64,000 nt of DNA, taken from assembly GCF_000688515.1 (NCBI RefSeq), contig NZ_JHZK01000003.1:1-64000 (forward strand), read 5' to 3'. Made by a program: the position numbers and the translations under genes. This document shows positions 42,374 through 51,046 of this stretch, piece after piece. Each line of letters begins with the position of its first letter. The first letter of the stretch is position 1. Origin of the DNA: Afifella pfennigii DSM 17143 (GTDB lineage: Bacteria > Pseudomonadota > Alphaproteobacteria > Rhizobiales > Afifellaceae). Below the pieces are notes generated by a model, which worked only from the letters and a program-made list of their open reading frames with translations, had not been told where the DNA came from and did no database searches.

Positions 42374-43309
42374 TCAGGCGGGGGCGACGGGCTTTTCGGC
42401 GAAGAGGGCGGCGGCGGCCGCCTCGCCCTTGCAGATGCGCATCAGCCAGCGGGCGAGACGGCGGGCCGGGACGGTGAGCTCGCCGTCCTGGCGATAGACG
42501 AGGAAATAGGCGTAGCCGCTCTGGTCGGCCGTGCCGAAGGGGGCTTCCACACGGCCTTCCTCCACCCAGCGATCGACCATGGGGCGGCGGCCGATGGCAA
42601 GGCCGAGACCGCCGGCGGCGGCCTCCAGGATCTGCTCGGTGCCCTCCAAGGTCAGGGCGTTATCGAGGCGCGGCGGGGCAAGGCCGCGCGCCTGCGCCCA
42701 TTCGGTCCATTCGGGCGGATGCGCGGCGCTGATGATAAGGCGGGCGGAGGCGAGCGCCTCTTGCGGCGAGGTGCCCTCGGCAAGAAAGCCCGGCCGGCAG
42801 ATGGGGAAGCTCTGCTCGTCGAAGAGATGCTCGGCGGCAAGGCCCGGCCAGCTTCCGCGCCCGTGGCGGATGGCGAGGTCGATCTGATCGCGTTTTAGGT
42901 CGACGACGCGGTTGGAGGGCGACATCTGCAGGTTGATTTCCGGCAACTCGCTCTCCAGCTGGCCGAGACGCGGGATCAGCCAGAAGGTCGCCAGCGACGA
43001 GGGCAGGGTGAGCGAGACGCGGCAGCAGGGGCCCGACAACGCCTCCGTGGCGGCGCGGATACGCGAGAAGGCCGGGTCGATCTCGTCGAAATAGGTCTGG
43101 CCGACGAGGGTGAGGGCGACGGCATTGCCGCGGCGCTCGAAAAGCCGCACGCTGAGATAATCCTCCAGCTTGCGCACCTGGTGGCTGATGGCCGATTCCG
43201 TCAGGCCGAGCGCGGCCGCCGCCTCGCGGAAACGGCCGAAGCGCGCCGCCGCGTGAAAGCTTCTGAGCGCATGCAGCGGCGGCAGTGGCGGCAATCTTTC
43301 ATCCGGCAT
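42374..43309 (-). CDS. LysR-family transcriptional regulator (GcvA-like)
   Basis: 311 residues. N-terminal winged helix: LPPLHALRSFHAAARFGRFREAAAALGLTESAISHQVRKLEDYLSVRLFERRG, with the SAISHQVRKLE recognition helix. The C-terminal effector domain follows. The start lacking the first eight codons (43309) has AAGGAAC upstream; the ATG at 43333 lies inside an inverted repeat and is less likely. The nearest divergent target is a pair of DUF1127 genes. Effector and regulon are unknown. Confidence 0.9.
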   Translation of the reverse strand: MPDERLPPLPPLHALRSFHAAARFGRFREAAAALGLTESAISHQVRKLEDYLSVRLFERRGNAVALTLVGQTYFDEIDPAFSRIRAATEALSGPCCRVSLTLPSSLATFWLIPRLGQLESELPEINLQMSPSNRVVDLKRDQIDLAIRHGRGSWPGLAAEHLFDEQSFPICRPGFLAEGTSPQEALASARLIISAAHPPEWTEWAQARGLAPPRLDNALTLEGTEQILEAAAGGLGLAIGRRPMVDRWVEEGRVEAPFGTADQSGYAYFLVYRQDGELTVPARRLARWLMRICKGEAAAAALFAEKPVAPA

Positions 43310-43324
43310 GGGCGTTAGTTCCTT

Positions 43325-43339
43325 GAATGCCATTCATTC
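43325..43339. promoter_or_regulatory. GAATG-N5-CATTC dyad at the LysR gene side
   Basis: GAATG-CCATT-CATTC. An identically built dyad is found at 43448-43462 on the other side of the divergent intergenic region. LysR proteins bind such interrupted dyads and control divergent genes; binding is inferred. Confidence 0.4.
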
Positions 43340-43447
43340 TAGCTTGCGCCTTGCGCGTTCGCGTCTATGCGCTGTTCCTCCTAACCTACTCTCCATCGAG
43401 CGGCGAAGAAAAGCTGATCGAGCCTGAATAAAGCTCAAGGAGAGGAT

Positions 43448-43462
43448 GAATGCAGTTCATTC
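43448..43462. promoter_or_regulatory. GAATG-N5-CATTC dyad at the DUF1127 gene start
   Basis: GAATG-CAGTT-CATTC overlapping the start codon of the first DUF1127 gene. It mirrors the dyad at 43325-43339: each contains an ATG reading away from the centre. Could be an operator or an accident of coding sequence. Confidence 0.35.
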
Positions 43463-43725
43463 AAAACATGATGCGGGCGCGCCGGCGGCGCAAGGCCGCC
43501 CAGGAGCTTCGCGGTCTTTCGCCTGAAATCCTGCGCGATATCGGCATCGAGCCCGACCAGGTCGGCCGGGTGGCCGCCGACATGGCAGCCGGCCGCGAGA
43601 CGGAGATGGAGCGCTATCGCAGGCCCGAGCCCGACGCGCTGCTCTACAAGGCCTCGCTGTTCATGCCCATCGACTGGGCCGGCCCGAAGCCGCGCATCGG
43701 CTTCAAGCGAGGCGCCCGCGCCTGA
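43450..43725 (+). CDS. DUF1127 small protein
   Basis: 91 residues. The arginine-rich amphipathic helix followed by AAQELRGLSPEILRDIGIEPDQVGRVA matches the DUF1127 (YjiS-like) pattern, extended by a C-terminal half of about 45 residues not part of the domain. Some DUF1127 proteins in alphaproteobacteria bind RNA or affect phosphate and C1 metabolism, but no function can be assigned here. AAGGAGAGG lies just upstream of the ATG. A second DUF1127-like gene follows after a hairpin. Confidence 0.82.
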   Translation: MQFIQNMMRARRRRKAAQELRGLSPEILRDIGIEPDQVGRVAADMAAGRETEMERYRRPEPDALLYKASLFMPIDWAGPKPRIGFKRGARA

Positions 43726-43736
43726 GGCGCGGGCCT

Positions 43737-43754
43737 CGCCCGCCCGCAAGCGGG
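43737..43754 (+). other. Short hairpin between the two DUF1127 genes
   Basis: CGCCCGC and GCGGGC can pair around CGCAA. It has no T tract. It might separate expression of the two small proteins. Confidence 0.35.
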
Positions 43755-43794
43755 CAGGAACGGGGGCTTTGCAGGCGATGAAGGATGGCCAGCT

Positions 43795-44010
43795 ATGTCG
43801 ATGCGCAGCGATTGCCCGGCCCCGGACGGCTACGCCGCCGGGCCGGGCCTGCTAAAACGCCTGGCGCGGGCGATGGCCGCCTCGCGGCTTTGCGGCGCCA
43901 GGCGGGAAATCAACCTTTACCTCTCGCGCCTCGACGACGAGGAGCTGCGCCGGCTCGGCTTTCGGCGCGCCGAGATCGCGAAGAACCGGGCAAGCGATTT
44001 TCGGTTCTAA
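43795..44010 (+). CDS. Second DUF1127-like small protein
   Basis: 71 residues. INLYLSRLDDEELRRLGFRRAEIAKNRA is a recognisable DUF1127 core. The N-terminal 35 residues are variable. It has the same strand and local context as the preceding DUF1127 gene, 69 bp apart, so the two are probably tandem paralogues of one transcript. It is convergent with prmA, ten bases from that stop. Function unknown. Confidence 0.72.
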   Translation: MSMRSDCPAPDGYAAGPGLLKRLARAMAASRLCGARREINLYLSRLDDEELRRLGFRRAEIAKNRASDFRF

Positions 44011-44019
44011 GCCGCAACC

Positions 44020-44883
44020 TCAGTCGCGCCGGACGAGGACGAGGACGCTCCATTCGCCGAAGCGATGCTCGGCTTCAAGCGCGAAGCTCTGGCCGCGATA
44101 GGCGGCGACGACGCGCGAGGCCTGGCGGGCGAGAATGCCGGAAAGAAGGGCCGTGCCGCCCGGGGCGAGATGGCGGCGCATCTTGGGCGCAAGCGCGATT
44201 AAGGGACCGGCGAGGATGTTGGCGATGATGAGGTCGAAGGGCGCGGATGTGCGGATGCGTGGATGGGAAAGGCCGGTCGCGGCGATGGCCTCAACCAGAT
44301 GGCCGACGCGGTTGAGGCGGGCGTTCTCGGCCGCGATGCGCACGGCGATGGGGTCGATATCGCTGGCAAGGACCGGCATTCGGGTGAGCTTTGCCAGGGC
44401 GATGGCGAGAAGGCCGGTGCCGGTGCCCAGATCGAGCGCGTTGCAGAAGCTCTGACGCCTGGCAAGCCCGTCCAGGACTTGAAGGCAGCCGAGCGTGGTT
44501 TCGTGATGACCGGTGCCGAAAGCCTGGCCGGCATCGATTTCGATGGCGGTGCGGCCTGCGGGCAGCCTGTCGCGATCATGCGCGCCGTGAACGAGGAAGC
44601 GGCCGGCGGGAACCGGCGGCAGGCCCTTCAGCGATTCGCCCACCCAGTCGGTTTCGGCAAGCTCTTCCACCGCAAAGCCGGAGGCTTGCGCGCCGAGCGC
44701 GCCGGCAAGCGCCTCGCGCAGCGCCGCTTCGCCGACGCCGTCCCAATAAAGATCGAGCTGCCAGCCGGGCGGCGCCTCGAACAGGGAGACGACCGCGCCC
44801 TCCTCGGCGAAGGCCGCCTCCAGGCGGTCGGCCAGCGTCTCGAGGCATGTCCGCTCCGCCCGCAAGGATGCGCGCCAGCTCAT
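44020..44883 (-). CDS. prmA: Ribosomal protein L11 methyltransferase PrmA
   Basis: 287 residues. N-terminal L11-recognition domain, then a class I SAM methyltransferase: AFGTGHHETTLGCLQVL, ALDLGTGTGLLAIALAKL (SAM motif I), LASDIDPIAVRIAAENARLN and FDLIIANILAGPLIALAP (the NILxxPL catalytic block). It trimethylates amino groups of ribosomal protein L11. Its ATG overlaps the stop of the upstream antiporter gene by four bases. Confidence 0.93.
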   Translation of the reverse strand: MSWRASLRAERTCLETLADRLEAAFAEEGAVVSLFEAPPGWQLDLYWDGVGEAALREALAGALGAQASGFAVEELAETDWVGESLKGLPPVPAGRFLVHGAHDRDRLPAGRTAIEIDAGQAFGTGHHETTLGCLQVLDGLARRQSFCNALDLGTGTGLLAIALAKLTRMPVLASDIDPIAVRIAAENARLNRVGHLVEAIAATGLSHPRIRTSAPFDLIIANILAGPLIALAPKMRRHLAPGGTALLSGILARQASRVVAAYRGQSFALEAEHRFGEWSVLVLVRRD

Positions 44884-46880
44884 TCGCTCGGCCTTTCGCT
44901 CTCGCCGGGAGCGGCGCCCGCGGCGTCTTTCTGGTCATTCTCGTCTTTCTCGGCGCCGGAGCTTTCCGCCGGCTCGGCGTCGCCGCGCAGCTTCTTGCCG
45001 CCCTGGGCGGTGCGGGCATGCAGGGGCTTTGAGGATTCGCGCTGCGCCTTGCGCCGGACGGATTTCTTCGCCTTGCGGTCCTCGTTCTCCTCCTCCGGCG
45101 GCACCATGGCGAGCACCCGGCCCTGATTGCTCCTCGCACGCTCGCGCGCCTGGTCGCCGAAGGCGATGCTGCCGTCCTGGCCCGCATGCAGGATGATCTC
45201 CAGGGCCTCGCCGCGTTCGGCGCGATAGGCACCGAAGGTGTATTCCTTGGAGAGCGGCGTCGCCTGGATCAGCCAGCCTGTCGTCAGGCGCTGCTCCAGC
45301 TCCCAGTAGGAGGCGCCGGAGGCAAGCAGCGGGCGGCCGCCGATGGTGACGGAGAGGTTCTTGCTGCTGGCGCTGTCCTCGTCGCGCTCGCGGCCGATCT
45401 GGAAGACGTGGGTGCGGCCGAAATGCGGGCCGAAATCGGTGCAGACGAGAGCGTTGTAGGCGTCGTTGTCGGTGGCGGCGATGAGATAGTCGAAGCGGTT
45501 GAACTCGATCGCATGCTCGGCCGGGTCGGACAGGATCTCGCCCCAATAGGTGGGCGTCTCCGACAGGCGGGCATGGCGCAGGCGCGACCAGTTGCGGTCG
45601 GCGATCAGCGTCGGGATCTTCATCTCGCGCAGCCGGTCCGTCAGCGCCTTGCTGAACTGTGAGGCGCCGACGACGAGGATGCCGGGGCGAAGCTCGGCGG
45701 CAAGGCCGAGGCGCCGCGCCAGCCAGGGCAGGGTGAAGCCGTGAACCACCACGGTGACGAAGACGACGGCGAAGGTGATCGGCACCATCATGGTGCCGTC
45801 CTCCACGCCGATGCCGGCGAGCTCGGCGCCGAAAAGGCCGGCAACGGCGATGGCGACGACGCCTCGCGGGGCGATCCAGCCGACCAGCAGGCGCTCCGAC
45901 AGCTTCAGGCCGCTGCCGATGGTGGCGATGAGGACGGAGGCGGGGCGAACGAGGAAGAGGAGCGCGGCGATGAAGGCGGCCACGCGCCAGTTGAGGGCGG
46001 CGATATCGGCCGTGGTGATGGTCGCCGTCAAGATGACGAAAACGCCGGAGACGAGAAGCACCGTCATCGTCTCCTTGAAGCGCTTCAGTTCGTCGAGGCT
46101 GGCGATGCGCGAATTGCCGAGGGTGATGCCGAGAACGGTGACGGCGACGAGGCCGGCCTCGGAAAGGAGCGCGTCGGTGGCCGCATAGGCGACGAGGACC
46201 GCGGCGAGAATGAGCGGCACCTTCAGATATTCCGGCACCAGGCCGCGCGAGAAGAGCACGATGAGCAGCCTGCCGAGCAGCCAGGCGCCGCCGACGGCCA
46301 CGACAGCCGCAACGGCGACGGCGGCGGCGACGTCGGATAGCTCGTGCTGGAAGCGGATGACCAGCACCGCCTCAAAGGCGAAGACGGCGAACATGGCGCC
46401 GACCGGATCGTTGACGATGGCTTCCCAGCGCAGGAGCGAGGCCGGCCGCTGCGCCAGCCGCGCCTGGCGCAGGAGCGGCATGATGACGGTCGGGCCGGTG
46501 ACGACGAAGAGGCCGCCGAGGACGGCGGAGGTCTCCCAGCTCAGCCCGCCGATATAGTGCCCGGCAAGGGTGCCGAAGAGAAAGCCGAGCGGGCCGCCGA
46601 TGAGGACAAGGCGGCGCACGCCCGCCGAGGTCTCGCGGATCTCGCTGAAATGCAGCGTCAGCCCGCCCTCAAAGAGAATGATGGCGACGGCCGCGGCGAT
46701 GAGGGGACGCAGGAACTCGCCGAAATCGGCGGCCGGATCGATGAGGCCGAGGAGCGGGCCGAGGACGATGCCGGCAAGCGACAGAACGACGATGGCAGGC
46801 ATGCGGAAACGCCAGGAGAGCCACTGGGCGGCAATTCCCGCGGCGCCGATCAAGGCGATCTTGCTAATCAGGTCGTGCAT
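44880..46880 (-). CDS. CPA1-type Na+(K+)/H+ antiporter with TrkA-N-like domain
   Basis: 666 residues. About 12 membrane helices occupy residues 1-395, with the CPA1 ion-site motif EAIVNDPVGA and the family segment FEGGLTLHFSEIRET. A nucleotide-binding Rossmann-like TrkA-N domain follows (GILVVGASQFSKALTDRL, FDYLIAATDNDAYNALVC). The last 60 residues form a highly charged low-complexity tail (KSVRRKAQRESS ... ESERPSE). It would exchange monovalent cations for protons, possibly regulated by NAD(H) or another nucleotide. The ion cannot be assigned. Translationally coupled to prmA. Confidence 0.85.
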   Translation of the reverse strand: MHDLISKIALIGAAGIAAQWLSWRFRMPAIVVLSLAGIVLGPLLGLIDPAADFGEFLRPLIAAAVAIILFEGGLTLHFSEIRETSAGVRRLVLIGGPLGFLFGTLAGHYIGGLSWETSAVLGGLFVVTGPTVIMPLLRQARLAQRPASLLRWEAIVNDPVGAMFAVFAFEAVLVIRFQHELSDVAAAVAVAAVVAVGGAWLLGRLLIVLFSRGLVPEYLKVPLILAAVLVAYAATDALLSEAGLVAVTVLGITLGNSRIASLDELKRFKETMTVLLVSGVFVILTATITTADIAALNWRVAAFIAALLFLVRPASVLIATIGSGLKLSERLLVGWIAPRGVVAIAVAGLFGAELAGIGVEDGTMMVPITFAVVFVTVVVHGFTLPWLARRLGLAAELRPGILVVGASQFSKALTDRLREMKIPTLIADRNWSRLRHARLSETPTYWGEILSDPAEHAIEFNRFDYLIAATDNDAYNALVCTDFGPHFGRTHVFQIGRERDEDSASSKNLSVTIGGRPLLASGASYWELEQRLTTGWLIQATPLSKEYTFGAYRAERGEALEIILHAGQDGSIAFGDQARERARSNQGRVLAMVPPEEENEDRKAKKSVRRKAQRESSKPLHARTAQGGKKLRGDAEPAESSGAEKDENDQKDAAGAAPGESERPSE

Positions 46881-46962
46881 CGGCCCCCCGAACCAGGAAG
46901 AGAGGGATTAGAGGGTAGGGAGCCGGGTTTTCAAGCGTGGCCTCGCAACGAAGGGGTCCGGC

Positions 46963-47310
46963 TCAGGGCGCAACCTCCGGCCTGTCGGCGAAGCCGAGGA
47001 CGAAGGCGAGGGCGCGTTCGACCCGGCTCATCTCATCCTTTGTCAAGGAACCAATCAGCTTGCCCAAACGGTGGCGGGGGATGGTCATCACCTTGTCGGC
47101 CATGAGCTGGGAAGGCTGTGTCAGGCCGTTGCCGCTGCTCGGCACGAAATCGATGCGGTATTCCGGTGCTGCCGCGATTTGGCTGGTGAAAGGACATACC
47201 ACCAAGCTTGCATGTGCCTCATTGAGGATATCGGTCTGGATGATCAGAGCCGGGCGAGGCTTGCCTTAATCCCCGGGAATGATGACTGTGACGATGTCGC
47301 CGCGCCTCAC
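46963..47310 (-). pseudogene. mazF: MazF/PemK-family toxin gene interrupted by an in-frame TAA
   Basis: The frame starts at GTG 47310, overlapping the antitoxin stop as GTGA, and reads MRRGDIVTVIIPGD, the standard MazF/PemK N-terminus. The next codon is TAA (47268-47266), followed in the same frame by GKPRPALIIQTDILNEAHASLVVCPFTSQIAA and on to a normal C-terminus (115 codons in all). Relatives have an aromatic residue, normally tyrosine, at the stop position (GDYGKPRPAL), so one base change, TAC or TAT to TAA, explains it. MazF toxins are sequence-specific endoribonucleases; the product here would be a 14-residue peptide. Sequencing error or reassignment cannot be excluded from the window alone. 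Confidence 0.85.
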
Positions 47311-47528
47311 TCTGGCGGCCATTCCTGTGCGGCTTCGACGAAATCGAGCATCTCCTTTTCTCCCGGAGAGGCGGCGATCGCCGCCGATTGGCGGCGAACC
47401 CGCTCCTTGAAACCAGGAGCCGATGTGTCCGGCAGCCAGAGCTGAACGGGCCGCAGACCGCGCGTGCGCATGCGCTCACGATAGCTCTTGACCCTCTCCG
47501 CCGGCTTCTTCGTCGCCTTACCGCTCAT
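47307..47528 (-). CDS. mazE: MazE-like antitoxin (DUF3018 type)
   Basis: 73 residues, matching short antitoxins paired with MazF in Hyphomicrobiales: ERVKSYRERMRTRGLRPVQLWLPDTSAPGFKERVRRQSAAIAAS, then an acidic tail (EMLDFVEAAQEWPPE) that would occupy the toxin active site. The frame is intact. Its stop overlaps the GTG of the broken toxin gene. No ribosome binding site is visible, so translation may be leaderless or nearly so. Confidence 0.82.
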   Translation of the reverse strand: MSGKATKKPAERVKSYRERMRTRGLRPVQLWLPDTSAPGFKERVRRQSAAIAASPGEKEMLDFVEAAQEWPPE

Positions 47529-47544
47529 GCGTTACATGTTACGC
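47529..47544. promoter_or_regulatory. Candidate mazE operator
   Basis: GCGTTACATGTTACGC directly before the antitoxin ATG is an imperfect palindrome (seven of eight pairs) around ACATGT. Antitoxins of this class repress their own promoter; this is the only dyad near the start. Confidence 0.4.
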
Positions 47545-47669
47545 GAGCGAGACCGCGTGGACAAGGTCGACGCCGCTTCGACGAGGCTGTCTGGCATCCT
47601 CCGTCACGGGGATGGAGTGCTAAGCTCGGCATCGATTGGCCGGCCGGGCCCATTCAAGATCAGCTTTCG

Positions 47670-47706
47670 TTGTCGTCCTGGCCCGGCCTGACCCGGCCAT
47701 CCATGT
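47670..47706 (+). repeat. Interspersed palindromic repeat, GC-rich stem type
   Basis: TTGTCGTCCTGGCCCGG ... CCCGGCCATCCATG: same flanks as 370-411 in reverse, with an imperfect stem. It is in opposite orientation to the copy 15 bp downstream. Confidence 0.6.
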
Positions 47707-47720
47707 CTCGGCATTCGGGG

Positions 47721-47770
47721 CGGAGCGGCATGGATGCCAAGGTCAAGCCTTGGCATGACGACAGTCTCAA
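47721..47770 (-). repeat. Interspersed palindromic repeat, CCAAGG stem type
   Basis: Perfect 9-bp stem: ATGCCAAGG (47734-47742) and CCTTGGCAT (47748-47756), loop CTTGA on the minus strand. Nearly identical over about 50 bp to 451-500. Confidence 0.8.
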
Positions 47771-47863
47771 ACGCAGCGTTCATGGTCGTCCTGGCCGGCT
47801 GGGGCGTTGGGATGACCGCGGCGGCCTCGATGCCGCTCCGTTGGGGCAGCGATCAGGCCTGCC

Positions 47864-50281
47864 TCAGGCCGCTTCCACAAAACTGTCGACGACGCGCTTG
47901 CGCCCCGATTTCTCGAAATCGACCGTCAGCTTGTTGCCGTCGATGGTGAAAATCGTGCCGTAGCCGAATTTCTGGTGGAAGACCCGCTCGCCGACGGAAT
48001 AGGGGCTCGTGCCGCCGATGACGGATTTGGCGATGAGCTCGCCTTCCAGGGTCAGCGGGCCGCCGCCGGCGCGGTTTCTCGGATCGGCGCGGCCGCGGTT
48101 CGACTGCGCCCGCTGCCAGCCGGGCGTGCGATAGGCGGAGCCGAAGGCCTCGTCGAAGCGCGAGGCGCCGTAGGCGCCGCCGCCATAGCCACCATAGGCG
48201 CTGCCATAGCCGCCGTAGCTCGCCGGCTCGGCCACCTCCACATGCGCTTCCGGCAAATCGTCGAGAAAGCGCGAGGGCAGCGTCGACTGCCACAGGCCGT
48301 GGGTGCGGCGATTGCCGACGAAGAAGATGGTGGCGTGGCGGCGGGCGCGCGTCAGCCCGACATAGGCGAGCCGGCGCTCTTCCTCCAGCCCCTCGCGGCC
48401 GTTCTCGTCGAGGGCGCGCTGATGCGGGAAGAGACCCTCCTCCCAGCCGGGCAGATAAACGACATCGAATTCCAGACCCTTGGCCGAATGCAGCGTCATC
48501 AAGGAGACCTTCTCCTGCGTGTCGGCGCTCTCGGCGTCCATGACGAGGGAGACATGCTCCAGGAAGGCGGGCAGGGAATCGTATTCGCCGAGCGTGTTGA
48601 CGAGCTCCTTGAGGTTCTCCAGCCGGCCCGGCGCTTCCGGCGAGCGGTCGCGCTGCCACATCTCGATATAGCCGCTCTCCTCCAGGATGATCTCGGCAAG
48701 CTCCGGATGCGGGGTATCGGCGAGCGCCTCGGCCCAGCGGGCGAAGCTCTTCACCAGGCCGTCGAGCGCCTGGCGCTGCTTGGGCTTGATCTCCTCGGTG
48801 GCGGCGAGCTCGCCGGCGGCCGCCATCAGGGGAATGTCGCGGCGGCGGGCATGGGCGTGCAGAAGCTGGATGGTCGCCGCGCCGAGGCCGCGCTTGGGGG
48901 TGTTGACGATGCGCTCGAAGGCGAGCCCGTCGGCCGGATTGACGGTGGCGCGCAGATAGGCGAGCGCGTCGCGGATCTCCAGGCGCTCGAAAAAACGCGG
49001 GCCGCCGACGACGCGGTAGGGCAGGCCGAGGGTGATGAAGCGGTCTTCCAGCTCGCGCATCTGGAAGGAGGCGCGAACGAGGACGGCGATCTCGTCGAGC
49101 GAGACGCCCTGGCGCTGCTTGCGCTCGATATCCTCGCCGATGGCGCGCGCCTCCTCGGTGGAATCCCAGCCGGAGGCGACGGCGACCTTCTCGCCCATCT
49201 CCTCGGTGGCGGGATAGAGCGTCTTGCCGTGGCGGCTCTCGTTGCGGGCAATCAAGCCGGAGGCGGCGGCGAGGATGTGGCCGGTGGAGCGGTAGTTGCG
49301 CTCCAGGCGGATGATCGTGGCGCCGGGAAAATCGCGCTCAAAGCGCAGGATGTTGGCGACCTCGGCGCCGCGCCAGCCATAGATGGACTGGTCGTCGTCG
49401 CCGACGCAGCAGATGTTCGGCGCCTCGCCATCGGGGCGCTGGGCCAAGAGGCGCAGCCAAAGATACTGGGCGACGTTGGTGTCCTGGTACTCGTCGACGA
49501 GCATGTAGCGGAAGCGCTCCTGATAGGAGGCAAGCACGTCCGGCTGTTCGCGGAAGAGGGTGAGGCATTCCGTCAGAAGGTCGCCGAAATCGACCGCGTT
49601 GAGGGTCTTCAGGCGCGCCTGATAGGCGGCGTAGAGCTCGCGGCCGGCGCCGTTGGCGAAGGCGTAGGCTTCCGAATCGGGAATCTTTTCAGGCGACAGG
49701 CCGCGATTCTTCCAGCCGTCGATGAAGTTCGCCAGCTGGCGGGCGGGCCAGCGCTTCTCGTCGATATTGGCCGCCTGGATGACCTGCTTCATCAGGCGGA
49801 TCTGGTCGTCGGCGTCCAGAATGGTGAAGTCCGACCTGAGGCCGACGAGCTCGCCGTGGCGGCGCAGGATCTTGACGCCGATGGCATGGAAGGTGCCGAG
49901 CCAGGGCATGCCCTCCGCCATCTGCTCGCCGATGAGGGCGGCGATACGCGCCTTCATCTCGCGGGCCGCCTTGTTGGTGAAGGTGACGGCGAGGATCTGC
50001 GAGGGAAAGGCGCGGCGGGTGGCGAGGATATGGGCGATGCGGGTGGTCAGGACGCGGGTCTTGCCAGTGCCGGCGCCGGCCAGCACCAGGAGCGGCCCCT
50101 CCGTCGTCTCCACCGCCTGGCGCTGCTCGGCGTTGAGGCCGGCGAGATAGGGCGGGGGGCCGGCCATCTGCGCGGCGGCGCGCGCGGCGATGCCCCCGGC
50201 GCGCGGCAGGTGGCCGCCGACCTTCGAGGCAGGCGGATCGTCGGGGAAGGGGGCGTTGCGGCCGGCGTTCTGATCGGTCAT
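47864..50281 (-). CDS. UvrD/PcrA-type ATP-dependent 3'-5' DNA helicase
   Basis: 805 residues, superfamily 1A helicase. In order: motif LNAEQRQAVETTEGPLLVLAGAGTGKT (Q motif and Walker A, lysine at residue 74), FTNKAAREMKARI, LVDEYQDTNVAQYLWL (Walker B), CVGDDDQSIYGWRGAEV, FERDFPGATIIRLERNYRST, and the C-terminal LMTLHSAKGLEFDVVYLPG and YVGLTRAR. The last 50 residues (GERVFHQKFGYGTIFTIDGNKLTVDFEKSG) form the Tudor-like domain typical of UvrD/PcrA, which contacts RNA polymerase. Acts in nucleotide excision repair, mismatch repair and fork clearance. ATG 50281 gives the normal length; the open frame upstream is not conserved-looking. Confidence 0.95.
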   Translation of the reverse strand: MTDQNAGRNAPFPDDPPASKVGGHLPRAGGIAARAAAQMAGPPPYLAGLNAEQRQAVETTEGPLLVLAGAGTGKTRVLTTRIAHILATRRAFPSQILAVTFTNKAAREMKARIAALIGEQMAEGMPWLGTFHAIGVKILRRHGELVGLRSDFTILDADDQIRLMKQVIQAANIDEKRWPARQLANFIDGWKNRGLSPEKIPDSEAYAFANGAGRELYAAYQARLKTLNAVDFGDLLTECLTLFREQPDVLASYQERFRYMLVDEYQDTNVAQYLWLRLLAQRPDGEAPNICCVGDDDQSIYGWRGAEVANILRFERDFPGATIIRLERNYRSTGHILAAASGLIARNESRHGKTLYPATEEMGEKVAVASGWDSTEEARAIGEDIERKQRQGVSLDEIAVLVRASFQMRELEDRFITLGLPYRVVGGPRFFERLEIRDALAYLRATVNPADGLAFERIVNTPKRGLGAATIQLLHAHARRRDIPLMAAAGELAATEEIKPKQRQALDGLVKSFARWAEALADTPHPELAEIILEESGYIEMWQRDRSPEAPGRLENLKELVNTLGEYDSLPAFLEHVSLVMDAESADTQEKVSLMTLHSAKGLEFDVVYLPGWEEGLFPHQRALDENGREGLEEERRLAYVGLTRARRHATIFFVGNRRTHGLWQSTLPSRFLDDLPEAHVEVAEPASYGGYGSAYGGYGGGAYGASRFDEAFGSAYRTPGWQRAQSNRGRADPRNRAGGGPLTLEGELIAKSVIGGTSPYSVGERVFHQKFGYGTIFTIDGNKLTVDFEKSGRKRVVDSFVEAA

Positions 50282-50470
50282 GGGGTTTCGATTCGCTGTC
50301 GCCAAGATAGGGCAAAGCCGGAACGGTTTTAAGGCCGGTGCGGGAGCAGTCCAGGAGCGGGCCCGGATAGGACCTGGATAGACATCAGACCTGGATCGAC
50401 AAGGGCGGGCGCGAACTTTGCCGGGCGCTGCGCATTGACGATGGGAACAAGACGAATGCGGGAGGGCACA

Positions 50471-51046
50471 ATGGCAACGCATGACCTGCATCCAAGCGTG
50501 GCGGTGGAGGATTACGTCTTCGGGCCGTCCGGGAATATCCCGAACAGCACGCTGCCGCTGCTTATCTATCGCGGCGGGCTCGACGAGCCGGTCAGGATGG
50601 CCGGGGCGGCGGAGACGATTTTCACGCGCAACCGCTGGCAGGGCGTGTGGGTGTGGTCGATCTATCCGTTCTGGCACTTCCATACGCGCGGGCACGAGGC
50701 GCTGGCCTGCGTGACGGGCGGGGCGCGGGTGGCGCTCGGCGGCGAGAACGGCATTGAGGCGGAGATCGAGGCGGGCGACGTCATCGTCGTTCCGGCAGGG
50801 GTCGGCCACAAGCTCGTCAGCGCCAGCGACGATTTCTCCATCGTCGGCGCCTATCCGCCCGGACAGGAGGGGGATATCTGCCGGCCGGAGGAGAGCGACC
50901 CGGAGGCGGCGAAAGAGGCGGCCGGGAAGGTCGCCGTGCCCGATACCGATCCGATCTACGGGCGCGAGGGCCCGCTCTTCCGCTTCTGGCCGATGCCGGA
51001 ACGGGCGGCGGGCCTCAGCGGTGCTCCTCCTCCGACTGGCGGATGA
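50471..51046 (+). CDS. Cupin-domain protein, YjlB-like
   Basis: 191 residues. A single cupin barrel with the metal-binding motif WSIYPFWHFHTRGHEALACVTGGARVALGG (two His and a Glu; GxHxH-like arrangement shortened) and the second motif AGDVIVVPAGVGHKLV (His). It resembles the YjlB family, for which no reaction is established. ATG 50471 is supported by GGAGGG five bases upstream; starts at 50435 and 50456 are weaker. The 3' end overlaps the convergent ClC gene by 32 bases. Confidence 0.8.
   Translation: MATHDLHPSVAVEDYVFGPSGNIPNSTLPLLIYRGGLDEPVRMAGAAETIFTRNRWQGVWVWSIYPFWHFHTRGHEALACVTGGARVALGGENGIEAEIEAGDVIVVPAGVGHKLVSASDDFSIVGAYPPGQEGDICRPEESDPEAAKEAAGKVAVPDTDPIYGREGPLFRFWPMPERAAGLSGAPPPTGG

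Larger units (their letters stand above)
47545..47863. other. Gene-free stretch with inverted repeat pair
   Basis: About 320 bases between the antitoxin and the convergently placed helicase stop. No credible gene. It contains two copies of the interspersed palindromic repeat (47670-47706 plus, 47721-47770 minus) and perhaps a third degenerate copy near 47782-47840. Confidence 0.6.

Noticed and set aside
47219-47479. 86-codon minus-strand frame over mazE and mazF
   Set aside because: A different frame from both toxin and antitoxin, cysteine/arginine-rich, without motifs; the mazEF frames explain the DNA better.
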